Below, one piece after another: positions 14,539 to 23,072 of a stretch of 64,000 bases of DNA. Every line of letters starts with the position of its first letter. The stretch's first letter is position 1. The notes below the pieces were generated by a model that saw only the letters and a list, made by a program, of their open reading frames with translations, ran no database searches and was not told where the DNA came from. Source of the DNA: an uncultured Parabacteroides sp. (lineage in GTDB: Bacteria > Bacteroidota > Bacteroidia > Bacteroidales > Tannerellaceae); the NCBI GenBank assembly GCA_934718155.1, contig CAKUZF010000008.1, forward strand, positions 1 through 64,000. Reading direction: 5' to 3'. A program made the translations under genes and the position numbers.

Positions 14539-15729
14539 ATGTACGGAAAATTAAAAGATCACTTGACAAATGAGCTGGAGCAGATCAAAGCTGCCGGCCT
14601 GTACAAGACAGAACGCATCATCACCACTCCGCAGCGCGCCGACATCAAGGTGAACGCCGGAACAGACGTGCTCAACTTCTGCGCAAACAACTACCTGGGC
14701 CTTTCGAACAACGCTCGCCTGATCCAGGCAGCGAAGGACGCAATGGACTCACACGGCTACGGCATGTCGTCGGTTCGCTTCATCTGCGGAACGCAGGATC
14801 TGCACAAGCAACTGGAGGCAGCGATCTCTGAGTATTTCCATACGGAAGACACGATTCTCTACGCGGCTTGCTTCGACGCGAACGGCGGTCTGTTCGAGCC
14901 GATCTTCGGCGAGGAAGACGCGATCATCTCCGACGCATTGAACCACGCTTCCATCATCGACGGCGTACGCCTCTGCAAGGCTAAACGCTATCGCTACGCC
15001 AATGCCGACATGGCCGACCTGGAGCGCTGCTTGCAGGAGGCTCAGGCTCAACGCCATCGCATCATCGCTACCGACGGTGTGTTCTCGATGGACGGCAACG
15101 TAGCTCCGATGGACAAGATCTGCGAGTTGGCCGAGAAGTACGACGCACTGGTTATGGTCGATGAGTCGCACTCTGCAGGCGTGGTAGGCCCGACAGGCCG
15201 CGGTGTCGCTGAGCAGTTTGGCGTTTATGGCCGCATCGACATCTTCACTGGCACACTGGGCAAGTCGTTCGGTGGCGCTATGGGTGGCTTCACGACGGGT
15301 CGCAAGGAGATTATCGACATGCTTCGCCAGCGTTCACGCCCCTACCTGTTCTCCAACTCAGTGGCTCCCGCCATCGTTGGCGCCAGCTTGGAGATGTTTA
15401 AGATCTTGAAGGAGAGCGACGCTTTGCACGACAAGCTGATGCAGAACGTGAACTACTTCCGCGACAAGATGTTGGCCGCAGGCTTCGACATCAAGCCGAC
15501 ACAGTCTGCCATCTGCGCCGTAATGCTGTATGACGCGAAACTTTCTCAAGACTTCGCCGCAAAGATGCAGGAAGAGGGCATCTACGTGACAGGCTTCTAC
15601 TACCCCGTTGTTCCGAAGGGCCAGGCACGTATCCGCGTACAGCTCTCGGCCGGTCATGAGACCGCTCACCTCGACAAGGCCATCGCAGCCTTCATCAAGG
15701 TCGGCAAAGAGCTTGGCGTGATTAAATAA
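14539..15729 (+). CDS. kbl: Glycine C-acetyltransferase (2-amino-3-ketobutyrate CoA ligase)
   Basis: This 396-residue PLP enzyme of the alpha-oxoamine synthase family has the usual family length. It shows HGYGMSSVRFICGT near residue 75, DESHSAGVVGPTGRG with the cofactor-binding Asp and His, and the PLP lysine in GTLGKSFGG near 243. It converts 2-amino-3-ketobutyrate and CoA to glycine and acetyl-CoA, the second step of threonine breakdown, in the cytoplasm. The enzyme for the first step is encoded divergently next door. Confidence 0.95.
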   Translation: MYGKLKDHLTNELEQIKAAGLYKTERIITTPQRADIKVNAGTDVLNFCANNYLGLSNNARLIQAAKDAMDSHGYGMSSVRFICGTQDLHKQLEAAISEYFHTEDTILYAACFDANGGLFEPIFGEEDAIISDALNHASIIDGVRLCKAKRYRYANADMADLERCLQEAQAQRHRIIATDGVFSMDGNVAPMDKICELAEKYDALVMVDESHSAGVVGPTGRGVAEQFGVYGRIDIFTGTLGKSFGGAMGGFTTGRKEIIDMLRQRSRPYLFSNSVAPAIVGASLEMFKILKESDALHDKLMQNVNYFRDKMLAAGFDIKPTQSAICAVMLYDAKLSQDFAAKMQEEGIYVTGFYYPVVPKGQARIRVQLSAGHETAHLDKAIAAFIKVGKELGVIK

Positions 15730-15755
15730 AAAGGTCATTCCTAAATAAACGAAGG

Positions 15756-15801
15756 CGACGGGCAGCGGTTTCCCTATCCACTGTCCGTCGTTCTTTTTTT
15801 T
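15756..15801 (+). terminator. Terminator of kbl
   Basis: CGACGGGCAG and CTGTCCGTCG form a ten-base stem with one G-U pair, followed by TTC and eight T. The stem resembles the ends of the palindromic array at 40,341-40,460 (GACGGGCAACGG). Confidence 0.8.
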
Positions 15802-15857
15802 CAGCCCCAACCGGAAATAGAAGACCGCCGCTTTCCTATTATATAAAAAGATTTATC

Positions 15858-15865
15858 TATCTTTG
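15858..15865 (+). promoter_or_regulatory. -7 promoter element of glnS
   Basis: TATCTTTG, a match to TAnnTTTG, lies 60 bases before the glnS ATG and predicts an AT-rich leader of about 52 bases. Confidence 0.6.
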
Positions 15866-15924
15866 CGTCCAAATGCGACAACACGAATAGGAACGTAGAA
15901 CAAAAAATATACATATATTATATT

Positions 15925-17664
15925 ATGAGCGAAATCAACATCAATGAGGAAGAAGGCAAGAAGAGCCTGAACTTTATCGAAGCTATTGTGGAGAAAGACC
16001 TGGCAGAAGGCAAGAATGGAGGACGTGTACAAACCCGTTTCCCGCCAGAGCCTAACGGTTATCTGCACATTGGACACGCCAAAGCTATCTGCCTCGACTT
16101 CGGCATCGCCAAACGTCATGGAGGTGTCTGCAACCTGCGCTTCGACGACACCAACCCCACGAAGGAGGACGAGGAGTATGTAGAGGCCATCAAGCAGGAC
16201 ATCCAGTGGCTGGGCTACCAGTGGGGCAATGTGTATTACGCATCAGACTACTTCCAGCAGCTTTGGGATTTCGCTATCCGTTTGATCAAGGAGGGCAAGG
16301 CTTACATCGACGAGCAAAGCGCAGAGCAGATTGCCCAGCAAAAGGGCACACCCACACAGCCGGGCACGGAAAGCCCCTATCGCAACCGCCCCATCGAGGA
16401 GAGTTTGGAGCTATTCCAGAAGATGAACACGGGCGAGATTGAGGAGGGCGCCATGGTGTTGCGCGCGAAGATCGACATGGCCAACTCGAACATGCACTTC
16501 CGCGACCCGATTATCTATCGTGTCGTGAAGCATCCGCACCACCGCACAGGCACGACCTGGAAGGCCTATCCGATGTATGACTTCGCACACGGACAGAGCG
16601 ACTTCTTCGAGGGCGTGACCCATTCGCTTTGCACACTGGAGTTCGTTGTGCACCGCCCGCTCTACGACCTGTTCATCGACTGGCTGAAGGAGGGCAAGGA
16701 CCTGGACGACAACCGCTCACGACAATATGAGTTCAACAAACTGAACCTAAGCTACACCTTGATGAGCAAGCGCAACCTGCTGACTCTCGTGAAGGAAGGC
16801 TTGGTGAACGGCTGGGACGACCCCCGCATGCCAACCATCTGCGGCTTCCGCCGCCGTGGCTACTCGCCCGAGTCGATCCGCAAGTTCATCGATAAGATTG
16901 GCTATACCACCTACGACGCGCTGAACGAGATCTCGCTGCTGGAGAGCGCCGTGCGTGAGGATCTGAACGCCCGCGCCACTCGCGTCTCAGCCGTACTGAA
17001 CCCCGTGAAGCTGATCGTCACCAACTATCCCGAGGGACAAGTGGAAGAGCTGGAGGCCATCAACAATCCCGAAGACCCCGCAGCAGGCACCCACACGATC
17101 GAGTTCAGCCGTGAGCTCTGGATGGAGCGTGAGGACTTCATGGAGGATGCTCCGAAGAAGTTTTTCCGCATGACTCCGGGCCAGGAGGTGCGCCTGAAGA
17201 ACGCCTACATCGTGAAGTGCACCGGATGCAAGAAGAACGAGGCCGGCGAGGTGGAAGAGGTGTATTGCGAATACGACCCGAACACGAAGAGCGGAATGCC
17301 CGATGCCAACCGCAAGGTGAAGGGCACGCTTCATTGGCTGAGCCAGGCACACTGTGTGCCCGCCGAGGTGCGCCTCTACGACCGCTTATGGAAAGTGGAG
17401 AACCCGCGCGACGAACTGGCTGCCATCCGCGAGGAGAAGCAATGCGACGCCCTGACCGCGATGAAGGAGATCATCAACCCCGACTCGCTGGAGGTACGCA
17501 CGAACTGCTACGTGGAGAAGTTTGCGGCAACTCTGCCTACCCTCTCCTACCTGCAATTCCAACGCATCGGCTACTTCAACATCGACAACGACTCTACGGC
17601 CGACCACTTGGTGTTCAACCGCACCGTGGGGCTTAAGGACACGTGGAGCAAAATCAACAAATAA
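15925..17664 (+). CDS. glnS: Glutamine--tRNA ligase
   Basis: This 579-residue class I aminoacyl-tRNA synthetase has the HIGH motif as HIGH at 48-51 (YLHIGHAKA), the second signature as LMSKRN, and the GlnRS-specific opening TRFPPEPNG. The C-terminal half has the two beta-barrel anticodon-binding domains (PGQEVRLKNAY). It charges tRNA-Gln directly, so this organism does not depend solely on the transamidation route. Length is normal for bacterial GlnRS. A TPR protein gene follows after 21 bases and is probably co-transcribed. Confidence 0.96.
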   Translation: MSEININEEEGKKSLNFIEAIVEKDLAEGKNGGRVQTRFPPEPNGYLHIGHAKAICLDFGIAKRHGGVCNLRFDDTNPTKEDEEYVEAIKQDIQWLGYQWGNVYYASDYFQQLWDFAIRLIKEGKAYIDEQSAEQIAQQKGTPTQPGTESPYRNRPIEESLELFQKMNTGEIEEGAMVLRAKIDMANSNMHFRDPIIYRVVKHPHHRTGTTWKAYPMYDFAHGQSDFFEGVTHSLCTLEFVVHRPLYDLFIDWLKEGKDLDDNRSRQYEFNKLNLSYTLMSKRNLLTLVKEGLVNGWDDPRMPTICGFRRRGYSPESIRKFIDKIGYTTYDALNEISLLESAVREDLNARATRVSAVLNPVKLIVTNYPEGQVEELEAINNPEDPAAGTHTIEFSRELWMEREDFMEDAPKKFFRMTPGQEVRLKNAYIVKCTGCKKNEAGEVEEVYCEYDPNTKSGMPDANRKVKGTLHWLSQAHCVPAEVRLYDRLWKVENPRDELAAIREEKQCDALTAMKEIINPDSLEVRTNCYVEKFAATLPTLSYLQFQRIGYFNIDNDSTADHLVFNRTVGLKDTWSKINK

Positions 17665-17685
17665 GGATTCTACACATAGAACAAT

Positions 17686-19161
17686 ATGAAACGGACGAAT
17701 GAAGAAAAACGGCTGTATGACAGCTACAAGTTGGCTATCAAAAACAAGCAAACTCCCTGCTTCAGCAAAGAGGAGTGGATGACACTTTTCCAATACCTGA
17801 ACCGGGAAAACAAAGACGATGCCTTCAATGTGTTGGATAGCGCCATTGAGGCCTATCCCGACCATCGTCCGTTCATCATCACAAAGGCTGAACTCGCTCT
17901 TTACGACGGACTGCTCGATGAGGCTTACGACCTGCTCGAAATCGAGCTGGCCGATGCCCCAGAGGGCGAGGTCAAGCACCTTTGGATTGACTACTACTAC
18001 AGCTCGGGCGAAGACAAAATGGCTCGGCAGCTGCTCGACGACCTGTTCGAACGCAAGCCGAAGTACATGGAACGTACGTTGGAATACATCATCCCCGTGC
18101 TAAGCGACGCGCTCGACGAAGACTCGCATAAATACTACACCCCGTACATCCAGAATGCCGCCAAGCTGTTTCCAAAGAACCCGCTGCTGCTGGAGGAATG
18201 GGAAAAGGAGTTGATGATTCAAAAACGCTACGAGGAGGCCATCGGGGTCTGCAACCAGCTGATTGACAACGATCCCTATTCGTTTATGTACTGGAACGAC
18301 TTGGCTCACCTCCACATGGTGCAAGGGGAATATGAGCAGGCCATCGAAGCCCTCGACTTCGCACTGACCATCAGCGCCGAAAAAGAGCAGGTTAACCAAA
18401 CGAAGGTGTTCAAAGGCTATTGCCTCTACATGAATGGCAGCTACGAGCAGGCCATCGAGTTGTATCAGGAGCTCAGCGACAACGGCAGGACGGAATGGGA
18501 GGTCAACTCCCTAATAGCCCATTGCCACGTGCAGATGCAACACTTCGACGAAGCCTATGAGATATTGAAGGAGCTGATCAAGCACGATGAGCAGGAAGCG
18601 TACGCCATCGCGATGCACGACTTTGTGATTTGCTGCATGATGAAAGGCAAGCGGGAAGAGGCCTATCAGGCCTTGAAGGTGGCTGTCAGCAAACATCCGC
18701 TCGACGAGGGGTTGCTGATGGTATATTCGCTTTTCGGGATTTTCGACAAGAAGAAGATGCCGGAGATCAAAAACACGATAGATCGCTCCATCACCCTGCT
18801 CTGCCCCGCGGCCAACGACCCCTCGATCAGCACGAAATGCTACAAGCTGCTCGAAATCGGCAAATCCTATCTGGCCATGGGCGACAAAGAGAACGCCTTG
18901 GTCTATTTCGACCTAATCTTGCGCATCCGCCCCGACATGGAGGAGCTGCAAGAGCCCCTGTCGCAGGTATTCGCCGATGAAGAGTTTCCCACCAAGGCCC
19001 TCAGCCAACACGTGGTGAACATCATCACCCAGGGCGAGGCCACCGAGGAGGAGCTGGCCGAATACCTCTGCAATGAAGACTACAAAGACACGGTCAAGAC
19101 AGACGACGCAAAGCAAAACCTGATTCAGAAACTCCTATCGGATGAGGGAATAAATAATTAA
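17686..19161 (+). CDS. Tetratricopeptide-repeat protein
   Basis: This 491-residue protein is built almost entirely of TPR-like helical hairpins. Examples are the segment with YEEAIGVCNQLIDNDPYSF and others with YEQAIEALDFAL and YEQAIELYQELSDNG. There is no signal peptide or membrane helix, so it is cytoplasmic and probably a protein-interaction scaffold. It lies between glnS and a DUF368 gene with gaps of about 20 bases on both sides, which suggests one operon. Partner and process are unknown. Confidence 0.85.
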   Translation: MKRTNEEKRLYDSYKLAIKNKQTPCFSKEEWMTLFQYLNRENKDDAFNVLDSAIEAYPDHRPFIITKAELALYDGLLDEAYDLLEIELADAPEGEVKHLWIDYYYSSGEDKMARQLLDDLFERKPKYMERTLEYIIPVLSDALDEDSHKYYTPYIQNAAKLFPKNPLLLEEWEKELMIQKRYEEAIGVCNQLIDNDPYSFMYWNDLAHLHMVQGEYEQAIEALDFALTISAEKEQVNQTKVFKGYCLYMNGSYEQAIELYQELSDNGRTEWEVNSLIAHCHVQMQHFDEAYEILKELIKHDEQEAYAIAMHDFVICCMMKGKREEAYQALKVAVSKHPLDEGLLMVYSLFGIFDKKKMPEIKNTIDRSITLLCPAANDPSISTKCYKLLEIGKSYLAMGDKENALVYFDLILRIRPDMEELQEPLSQVFADEEFPTKALSQHVVNIITQGEATEEELAEYLCNEDYKDTVKTDDAKQNLIQKLLSDEGINN

Positions 19162-19180
19162 GAAACCGGAAGGAAAAAGC

Positions 19181-20095
19181 ATGACAACAAAACGAGGATT
19201 GAAAGCATATGGGACGTTGGTCCTGAAAGGAATGGGTATGGGCGCGGCTGATGTCGTGCCGGGCGTATCGGGCGGCACAATCGCCTTTATCGTAGGCATC
19301 TACGAGGAGCTGATCGACTCCATCAAAAGCATCAACGCAAGCAGCCTACGCCTCCTCTTCAGCGGCAAGATCGGCGCCTTCTGGAAGGCGATCAACGCCA
19401 ACTTCCTGCTCTCCATCGTAGCGGGCATCTGCATCAGTGTCTTCTCGTTGGCAAAGCTCATCACCTATCTTTTGGAGCACCAGCCTATCTTGGTCTGGTC
19501 GTTCTTCTTCGGCTTGGTGTTGGCCTCCACCTGGTTTGTTGGCAAGGCGATCAAGCAGTGGCAACCCAAAACCTACGTCAGCTTTGCGATAGGCACGCTG
19601 CTGGCCTACTACATCACCGTGGCCACTCCCGCCGAGACGCCCACCCACCCGCTTTTCATCTTCCTCTGCGGAGCCATCGCCATTTGCGCCATGATCCTTC
19701 CCGGCATCTCGGGCAGCTTCATTTTGGTATTGCTGGGCAAATACTTCTACATCATGGATGCGGTTAAGAGCCTGAAGCTCTCGGTGCTGCTGATCTTCAT
19801 AGCGGGAGCCGGCATTGGCATCACCACCTTCTCACGCCTCCTTTCCTATGCGCTGCGCCGCTTCCACGACACGACAATCGCACTGCTTGCGGGCTTTATG
19901 CTGGGCTCACTCAACAAGGTGTGGCCCTGGAAAGAGACCCTTGAGACCTACACCGACAGCCACGGCGCCATCAAACCCCTGGTTGAGCAAAACATCCTGC
20001 CAAACGCCCATATCGCCGAAGCTATCGGACTGATGTTCATCGGTTTCATCATGGTTTACATCCTGGAGAAGCTCTCCTCCAACAAAGAGGCCTAA
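19181..20095 (+). CDS. DUF368 membrane protein (undecaprenyl-phosphate translocase family)
   Basis: This 304-residue protein has about eight hydrophobic helices. Its N-terminal region contains the family hallmark GAADVVPGVSGGTIAF, repeated in weaker form in the second half as MILPGISGSFILVLLG, which indicates an internal duplication. DUF368 (PopT) proteins, like DedA (UptA) proteins, have been shown to recycle undecaprenyl phosphate across the cytoplasmic membrane for wall and surface-polymer synthesis. That role is assigned by family membership only. Confidence 0.88.
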   Translation: MTTKRGLKAYGTLVLKGMGMGAADVVPGVSGGTIAFIVGIYEELIDSIKSINASSLRLLFSGKIGAFWKAINANFLLSIVAGICISVFSLAKLITYLLEHQPILVWSFFFGLVLASTWFVGKAIKQWQPKTYVSFAIGTLLAYYITVATPAETPTHPLFIFLCGAIAICAMILPGISGSFILVLLGKYFYIMDAVKSLKLSVLLIFIAGAGIGITTFSRLLSYALRRFHDTTIALLAGFMLGSLNKVWPWKETLETYTDSHGAIKPLVEQNILPNAHIAEAIGLMFIGFIMVYILEKLSSNKEA

Positions 20096-20161
20096 GCTTG
20101 ACGTGCTGTCCTTTTTGTAAAAGATAAGATATATTATAGCCGCCCCTTGCCAAAAAATGCG

Positions 20162-20169
20162 TACCTTTG
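20162..20169 (+). promoter_or_regulatory. -7 promoter element of the oxoacid oxidoreductase operon
   Basis: TACCTTTG fits TAnnTTTG and lies 47 bases before the ferredoxin-subunit ATG, so the four-subunit operon probably has its own promoter. Confidence 0.6.
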
Positions 20170-20215
20170 AAGCCACAAAGGATTATGCCTCGCAGCAAAT
20201 AAAACTAGTTAAGTT

Positions 20216-20443
20216 ATGTCGAATATTAAAGGAGCTGTAGTGGTCAACACCGAACGGTGCAAAGGATGCAACCTTTGCGTGGTGGCCTGTCCGGCTGGCG
20301 TGTTGGAGCTACATCCACGAGAAGTCAACAACAAAGGATATCATTATGTTTATATGAAGCAGCCGGAGGCGTGTGTGGGATGCGCCAGTTGCGGACTGGT
20401 CTGCCCAGATGGCTGCTTAACGATTTACCGAGCTAAAAAATAA
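20216..20443 (+). CDS. 2-oxoacid:ferredoxin oxidoreductase, ferredoxin-like delta subunit
   Basis: This 75-residue protein has two [4Fe-4S] motifs: Cys15, 18, 21 and 25 (CKGCNLCVVACP) and Cys53, 56, 59 and 63 (CVGCASCGLVCP). It is the electron-transfer subunit of a four-subunit 2-oxoacid oxidoreductase and passes electrons from thiamine-bound intermediate to ferredoxin. It is the first gene of the operon, with 7 bases to the alpha subunit. The gene order fits both the VOR (branched-chain) and KOR (2-oxoglutarate) types. Confidence 0.9.
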   Translation: MSNIKGAVVVNTERCKGCNLCVVACPAGVLELHPREVNNKGYHYVYMKQPEACVGCASCGLVCPDGCLTIYRAKK

Positions 20444-20450
20444 AGGGAAC

Positions 20451-21536
20451 ATGGCAGAAGAAATAAGATTGATGAAGGGAAACGAAGCGATCGCCCATGC
20501 CGCCATCCGGCTTGGAGTGGATGGCTATTTCGGTTATCCAATCACCCCTCAATCCGAGATATTAGAGACACTGATGGCCGAGATGCCTTGGAAGACCTCC
20601 GGCATGGTGGTGCTACAGGCCGAAAGTGAGTTGGCCGCTATCAACATGGTGTATGGTGGTGCCGGCACAGGAAAGAAGGTCATGACCTCCTCCTCCAGCC
20701 CTGGCGTGAGCCTAATGCAGGAAGGTGTTTCCTACATTGCCGGAGCAGAGCTCCCCTGTTTGATTATCAACGTCATGCGTGGAGGCCCGGGCTTGGGCAC
20801 AATCCAACCCAGCCAAGCCGACTATTTCCAAACCGTAAAAGGCGGCGGACACGGCGACTATCGCCTCATTGCCTTGGCTCCAGCCTCCGTGCAGGAGATG
20901 GCCGACTTTGTTGGTTTAGGCTTTGAGCTGGCATTCAAATATCGCAACCCGGCCATCATCCTGACCGACGGCATCATGGGCCAAATGATGGAGAAGGTTA
21001 CACTCCCACCCTTCCAGCCTCGCCGCACAGAGGCGGAGCTTGTCGCAGAGTGTCCTTGGGCCGCTTCAGGACGCAAGGCCGGCCGCAAGCCGAACATTAT
21101 CTCCTCGTTGGAACTGGATCCCGCAAAGATGGAGGAGCGCAACTTGAGCCTCCAAGCCAAATACCAACAAATCGAGGCCAACGAAGTGCGCTACGAAGAG
21201 TTCCTCTGCGACGATGCCGAATATCTGCTGATCGCCTTTGGATCGGCAGCCCGCATTTGCCAGAAGACCGTAGAGATCGCACGTGCAGAGGGTATTAAGG
21301 TGGGTCTTTTGCGCCCGATCAGCCTTTGGCCATTCCCAACGCAGGCCATCGCCGCCTATGCCAACCGGGTGAAAGGCATGCTGTCGGTCGAGCTCAACGC
21401 CGGACAGATGGTAGAAGACGTTCGTTTAGCGGTTGAAGGAACGGTGAACGTGGCTCACTTCGGCCGTTTGGGCGGCATAGTATTCACTCCCGACGAGGTA
21501 TTGGCAGCCTTGAAAGACAAACTGATTAACGTATGA
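20451..21536 (+). CDS. vorB: 2-oxoacid:ferredoxin oxidoreductase alpha subunit (VorB/KorA type)
   Basis: This 361-residue subunit has the pyrimidine-binding opening GNEAIAHAAIRLGVDGYFGYPITPQS and later the C-terminal transketolase-like domain (KVGLLRPISLWPFP). Together with the TPP, gamma and ferredoxin subunits it oxidatively decarboxylates a 2-oxoacid to its CoA ester with reduction of ferredoxin, a typical anaerobic route. The VorB name follows common annotation; substrate (branched-chain oxoacids or 2-oxoglutarate) cannot be decided here. The stop overlaps the next small gene by ATGA. Confidence 0.88.
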   Translation: MAEEIRLMKGNEAIAHAAIRLGVDGYFGYPITPQSEILETLMAEMPWKTSGMVVLQAESELAAINMVYGGAGTGKKVMTSSSSPGVSLMQEGVSYIAGAELPCLIINVMRGGPGLGTIQPSQADYFQTVKGGGHGDYRLIALAPASVQEMADFVGLGFELAFKYRNPAIILTDGIMGQMMEKVTLPPFQPRRTEAELVAECPWAASGRKAGRKPNIISSLELDPAKMEERNLSLQAKYQQIEANEVRYEEFLCDDAEYLLIAFGSAARICQKTVEIARAEGIKVGLLRPISLWPFPTQAIAAYANRVKGMLSVELNAGQMVEDVRLAVEGTVNVAHFGRLGGIVFTPDEVLAALKDKLINV

Positions 21537-21703
21537 AACGACACAGCAAAGCAGACGAGATATTGACACTCTGTTTCATGTTGCTGGCGATCGCAGCCGT
21601 AGTGTGCTACTTCGCCGTAAGCGACAAGAGCCTATTCATGTATTGCGGCGGGGTGGCTATCGTGCTCCGATTGGTGCAGTATGTCCTCCGCTTTATCAAC
21701 TAA
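21533..21703 (+). CDS. Small two-helix membrane protein within the oxidoreductase operon
   Basis: The ATG overlaps the stop of the alpha-subunit gene (ATGA), and the frame runs 56 codons to TAA, 9 bases before the TPP-subunit gene. The product has two hydrophobic helices at about residues 10-28 (ILTLCFMLLAIAAVVCYFAV) and 33-53, joined by a short polar turn. There is no cofactor motif. Its coupled position suggests it accompanies the enzyme, perhaps as a membrane tether, but this is inference. Confidence 0.7.
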   Translation: MKRHSKADEILTLCFMLLAIAAVVCYFAVSDKSLFMYCGGVAIVLRLVQYVLRFIN

Positions 21704-21712
21704 GATAGCACT

Positions 21713-22477
21713 ATGGAATTCGATGAAATCATAAAACCGGAAAACTTGGTCTATACAAAGCCCAAGTTGATGAACGACAACCCCATGCATTACTGCCCCG
21801 GTTGCAGTCATGGCGTTATCCATAAACTCATCGCCGAGGTGGTGGCCGACCTCGGCTTAGAAGAGCAGACCATTGGCGTTTCGCCCGTGGGATGCGCCGT
21901 TTTTGCCTACAACTACATCGATATCGACTGGATAGAAGCAGCGCATGGACGTGCACCCGCCGTGGCAACCGCCATGAAGCGACTCAACCCCAACAAGATG
22001 GTGTTCACTTACCAAGGCGACGGCGACTTGGCCGCCATTGGCACGGCCGAGACCATTCACGCCGCCAACCGTGGCGAAAACATCGTGATCATCTTCGTAA
22101 ACAACGCCATCTATGGCATGACAGGCGGACAAATGGCCCCAACCACGCTCGAAGGCATGCCAACAGCCACTTGCCCCTATGGCCGTGACGTCGCACTTAA
22201 TGGCTATCCGCTGAAAATAGCCGACCTCTTGGCGCAACTCGAAGGCACTTGCCTCGTCACACGTCAAAGCGTGCACAACCCTGCGGCCGTACGCAAGGCG
22301 AAACGAATGCTTACCAAAGCTTTCCAAAACGCCATGGCGGGCAAGGGCACATCGGTAGTGGAGTTTGTATCCACTTGCGCTTCAGGCTGGAAAAAGAGCC
22401 CTGAGAAAGCCAACCGCTGGATGGAAGAGAACATGTTCCCCTTCTATCCGTTAGGCGATTTAAAGAACAAGGAATAA
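21713..22477 (+). CDS. 2-oxoacid:ferredoxin oxidoreductase beta subunit (TPP-binding)
   Basis: This 254-residue subunit carries the thiamine-diphosphate motif from GDGDLAAIG to the NNAIYGMTGGQ segment, with the metal-binding Asp and Asn. Near the N-terminus HYCPGCSHG matches the CxxC seen in this family. It performs the decarboxylation step. It lies third among the four subunit genes and is separated from the gamma gene by 27 bases. Confidence 0.92.
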   Translation: MEFDEIIKPENLVYTKPKLMNDNPMHYCPGCSHGVIHKLIAEVVADLGLEEQTIGVSPVGCAVFAYNYIDIDWIEAAHGRAPAVATAMKRLNPNKMVFTYQGDGDLAAIGTAETIHAANRGENIVIIFVNNAIYGMTGGQMAPTTLEGMPTATCPYGRDVALNGYPLKIADLLAQLEGTCLVTRQSVHNPAAVRKAKRMLTKAFQNAMAGKGTSVVEFVSTCASGWKKSPEKANRWMEENMFPFYPLGDLKNKE

Positions 22478-22504
22478 ACGGTGTTACCGACAAAGAGACA
22501 GACA

Positions 22505-23047
22505 ATGAAGAAAGAAATTATCATAGCTGGTTTTGGTGGACAGGGAGTCTTGTCGATGGGTAAGATTCTTGCCTACGCAGGCCTTATGGAGGGAAAAGAG
22601 GTCACTTGGATGCCCTCTTATGGACCGGAGCAACGAGGAGGAACAGCCAATGTGACCGTCATCCTGAGCGACGAACGCATCAGTTCGCCTGTATTGAACA
22701 CGTTCGACATCGCCATCATCCTGAACCAGCCCTCTATGGAGAAGTTTGAGTCGAAAGTGAAGCCCGGAGGTATCCTAATCTACGATGGCTATGGCATCCA
22801 TACCACCAGCCAGCGCACCGACATCAACATCTACCGCATCGACGCGATGGACACCGCGACCGAAATGCAGAACGAAAAGGTGTTCAACATGCTCATCCTT
22901 GGAGGACTATTAGGCATATGCCCAATGGTGAAAATCGACAACGTGATGTTGGGCCTGAAGAAGTCACTTCCAGAGCGCCATCACCATCTGTTGCCCATGA
23001 ACGAGGAAGCCATCCGCAAAGGCATGGAAATCATACAAAAAGTGTAG
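22505..23047 (+). CDS. 2-oxoacid:ferredoxin oxidoreductase gamma subunit
   Basis: The start at 22505 was chosen because the typical family opening, MKKEIIIAGFGGQGVLSMGK, begins there; eight further upstream codons are unlikely to be translated. The 180-residue domain (PF01558 type) binds CoA or contacts the alpha subunit in these enzymes, and GFGGQGV is its glycine-rich loop. It completes the delta-alpha-beta-gamma set, so the enzyme should be functional. Confidence 0.9.
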   Translation: MKKEIIIAGFGGQGVLSMGKILAYAGLMEGKEVTWMPSYGPEQRGGTANVTVILSDERISSPVLNTFDIAIILNQPSMEKFESKVKPGGILIYDGYGIHTTSQRTDINIYRIDAMDTATEMQNEKVFNMLILGGLLGICPMVKIDNVMLGLKKSLPERHHHLLPMNEEAIRKGMEIIQKV

Positions 23048-23072
23048 AACTCATTTTTCAGACGCGCGCCTC

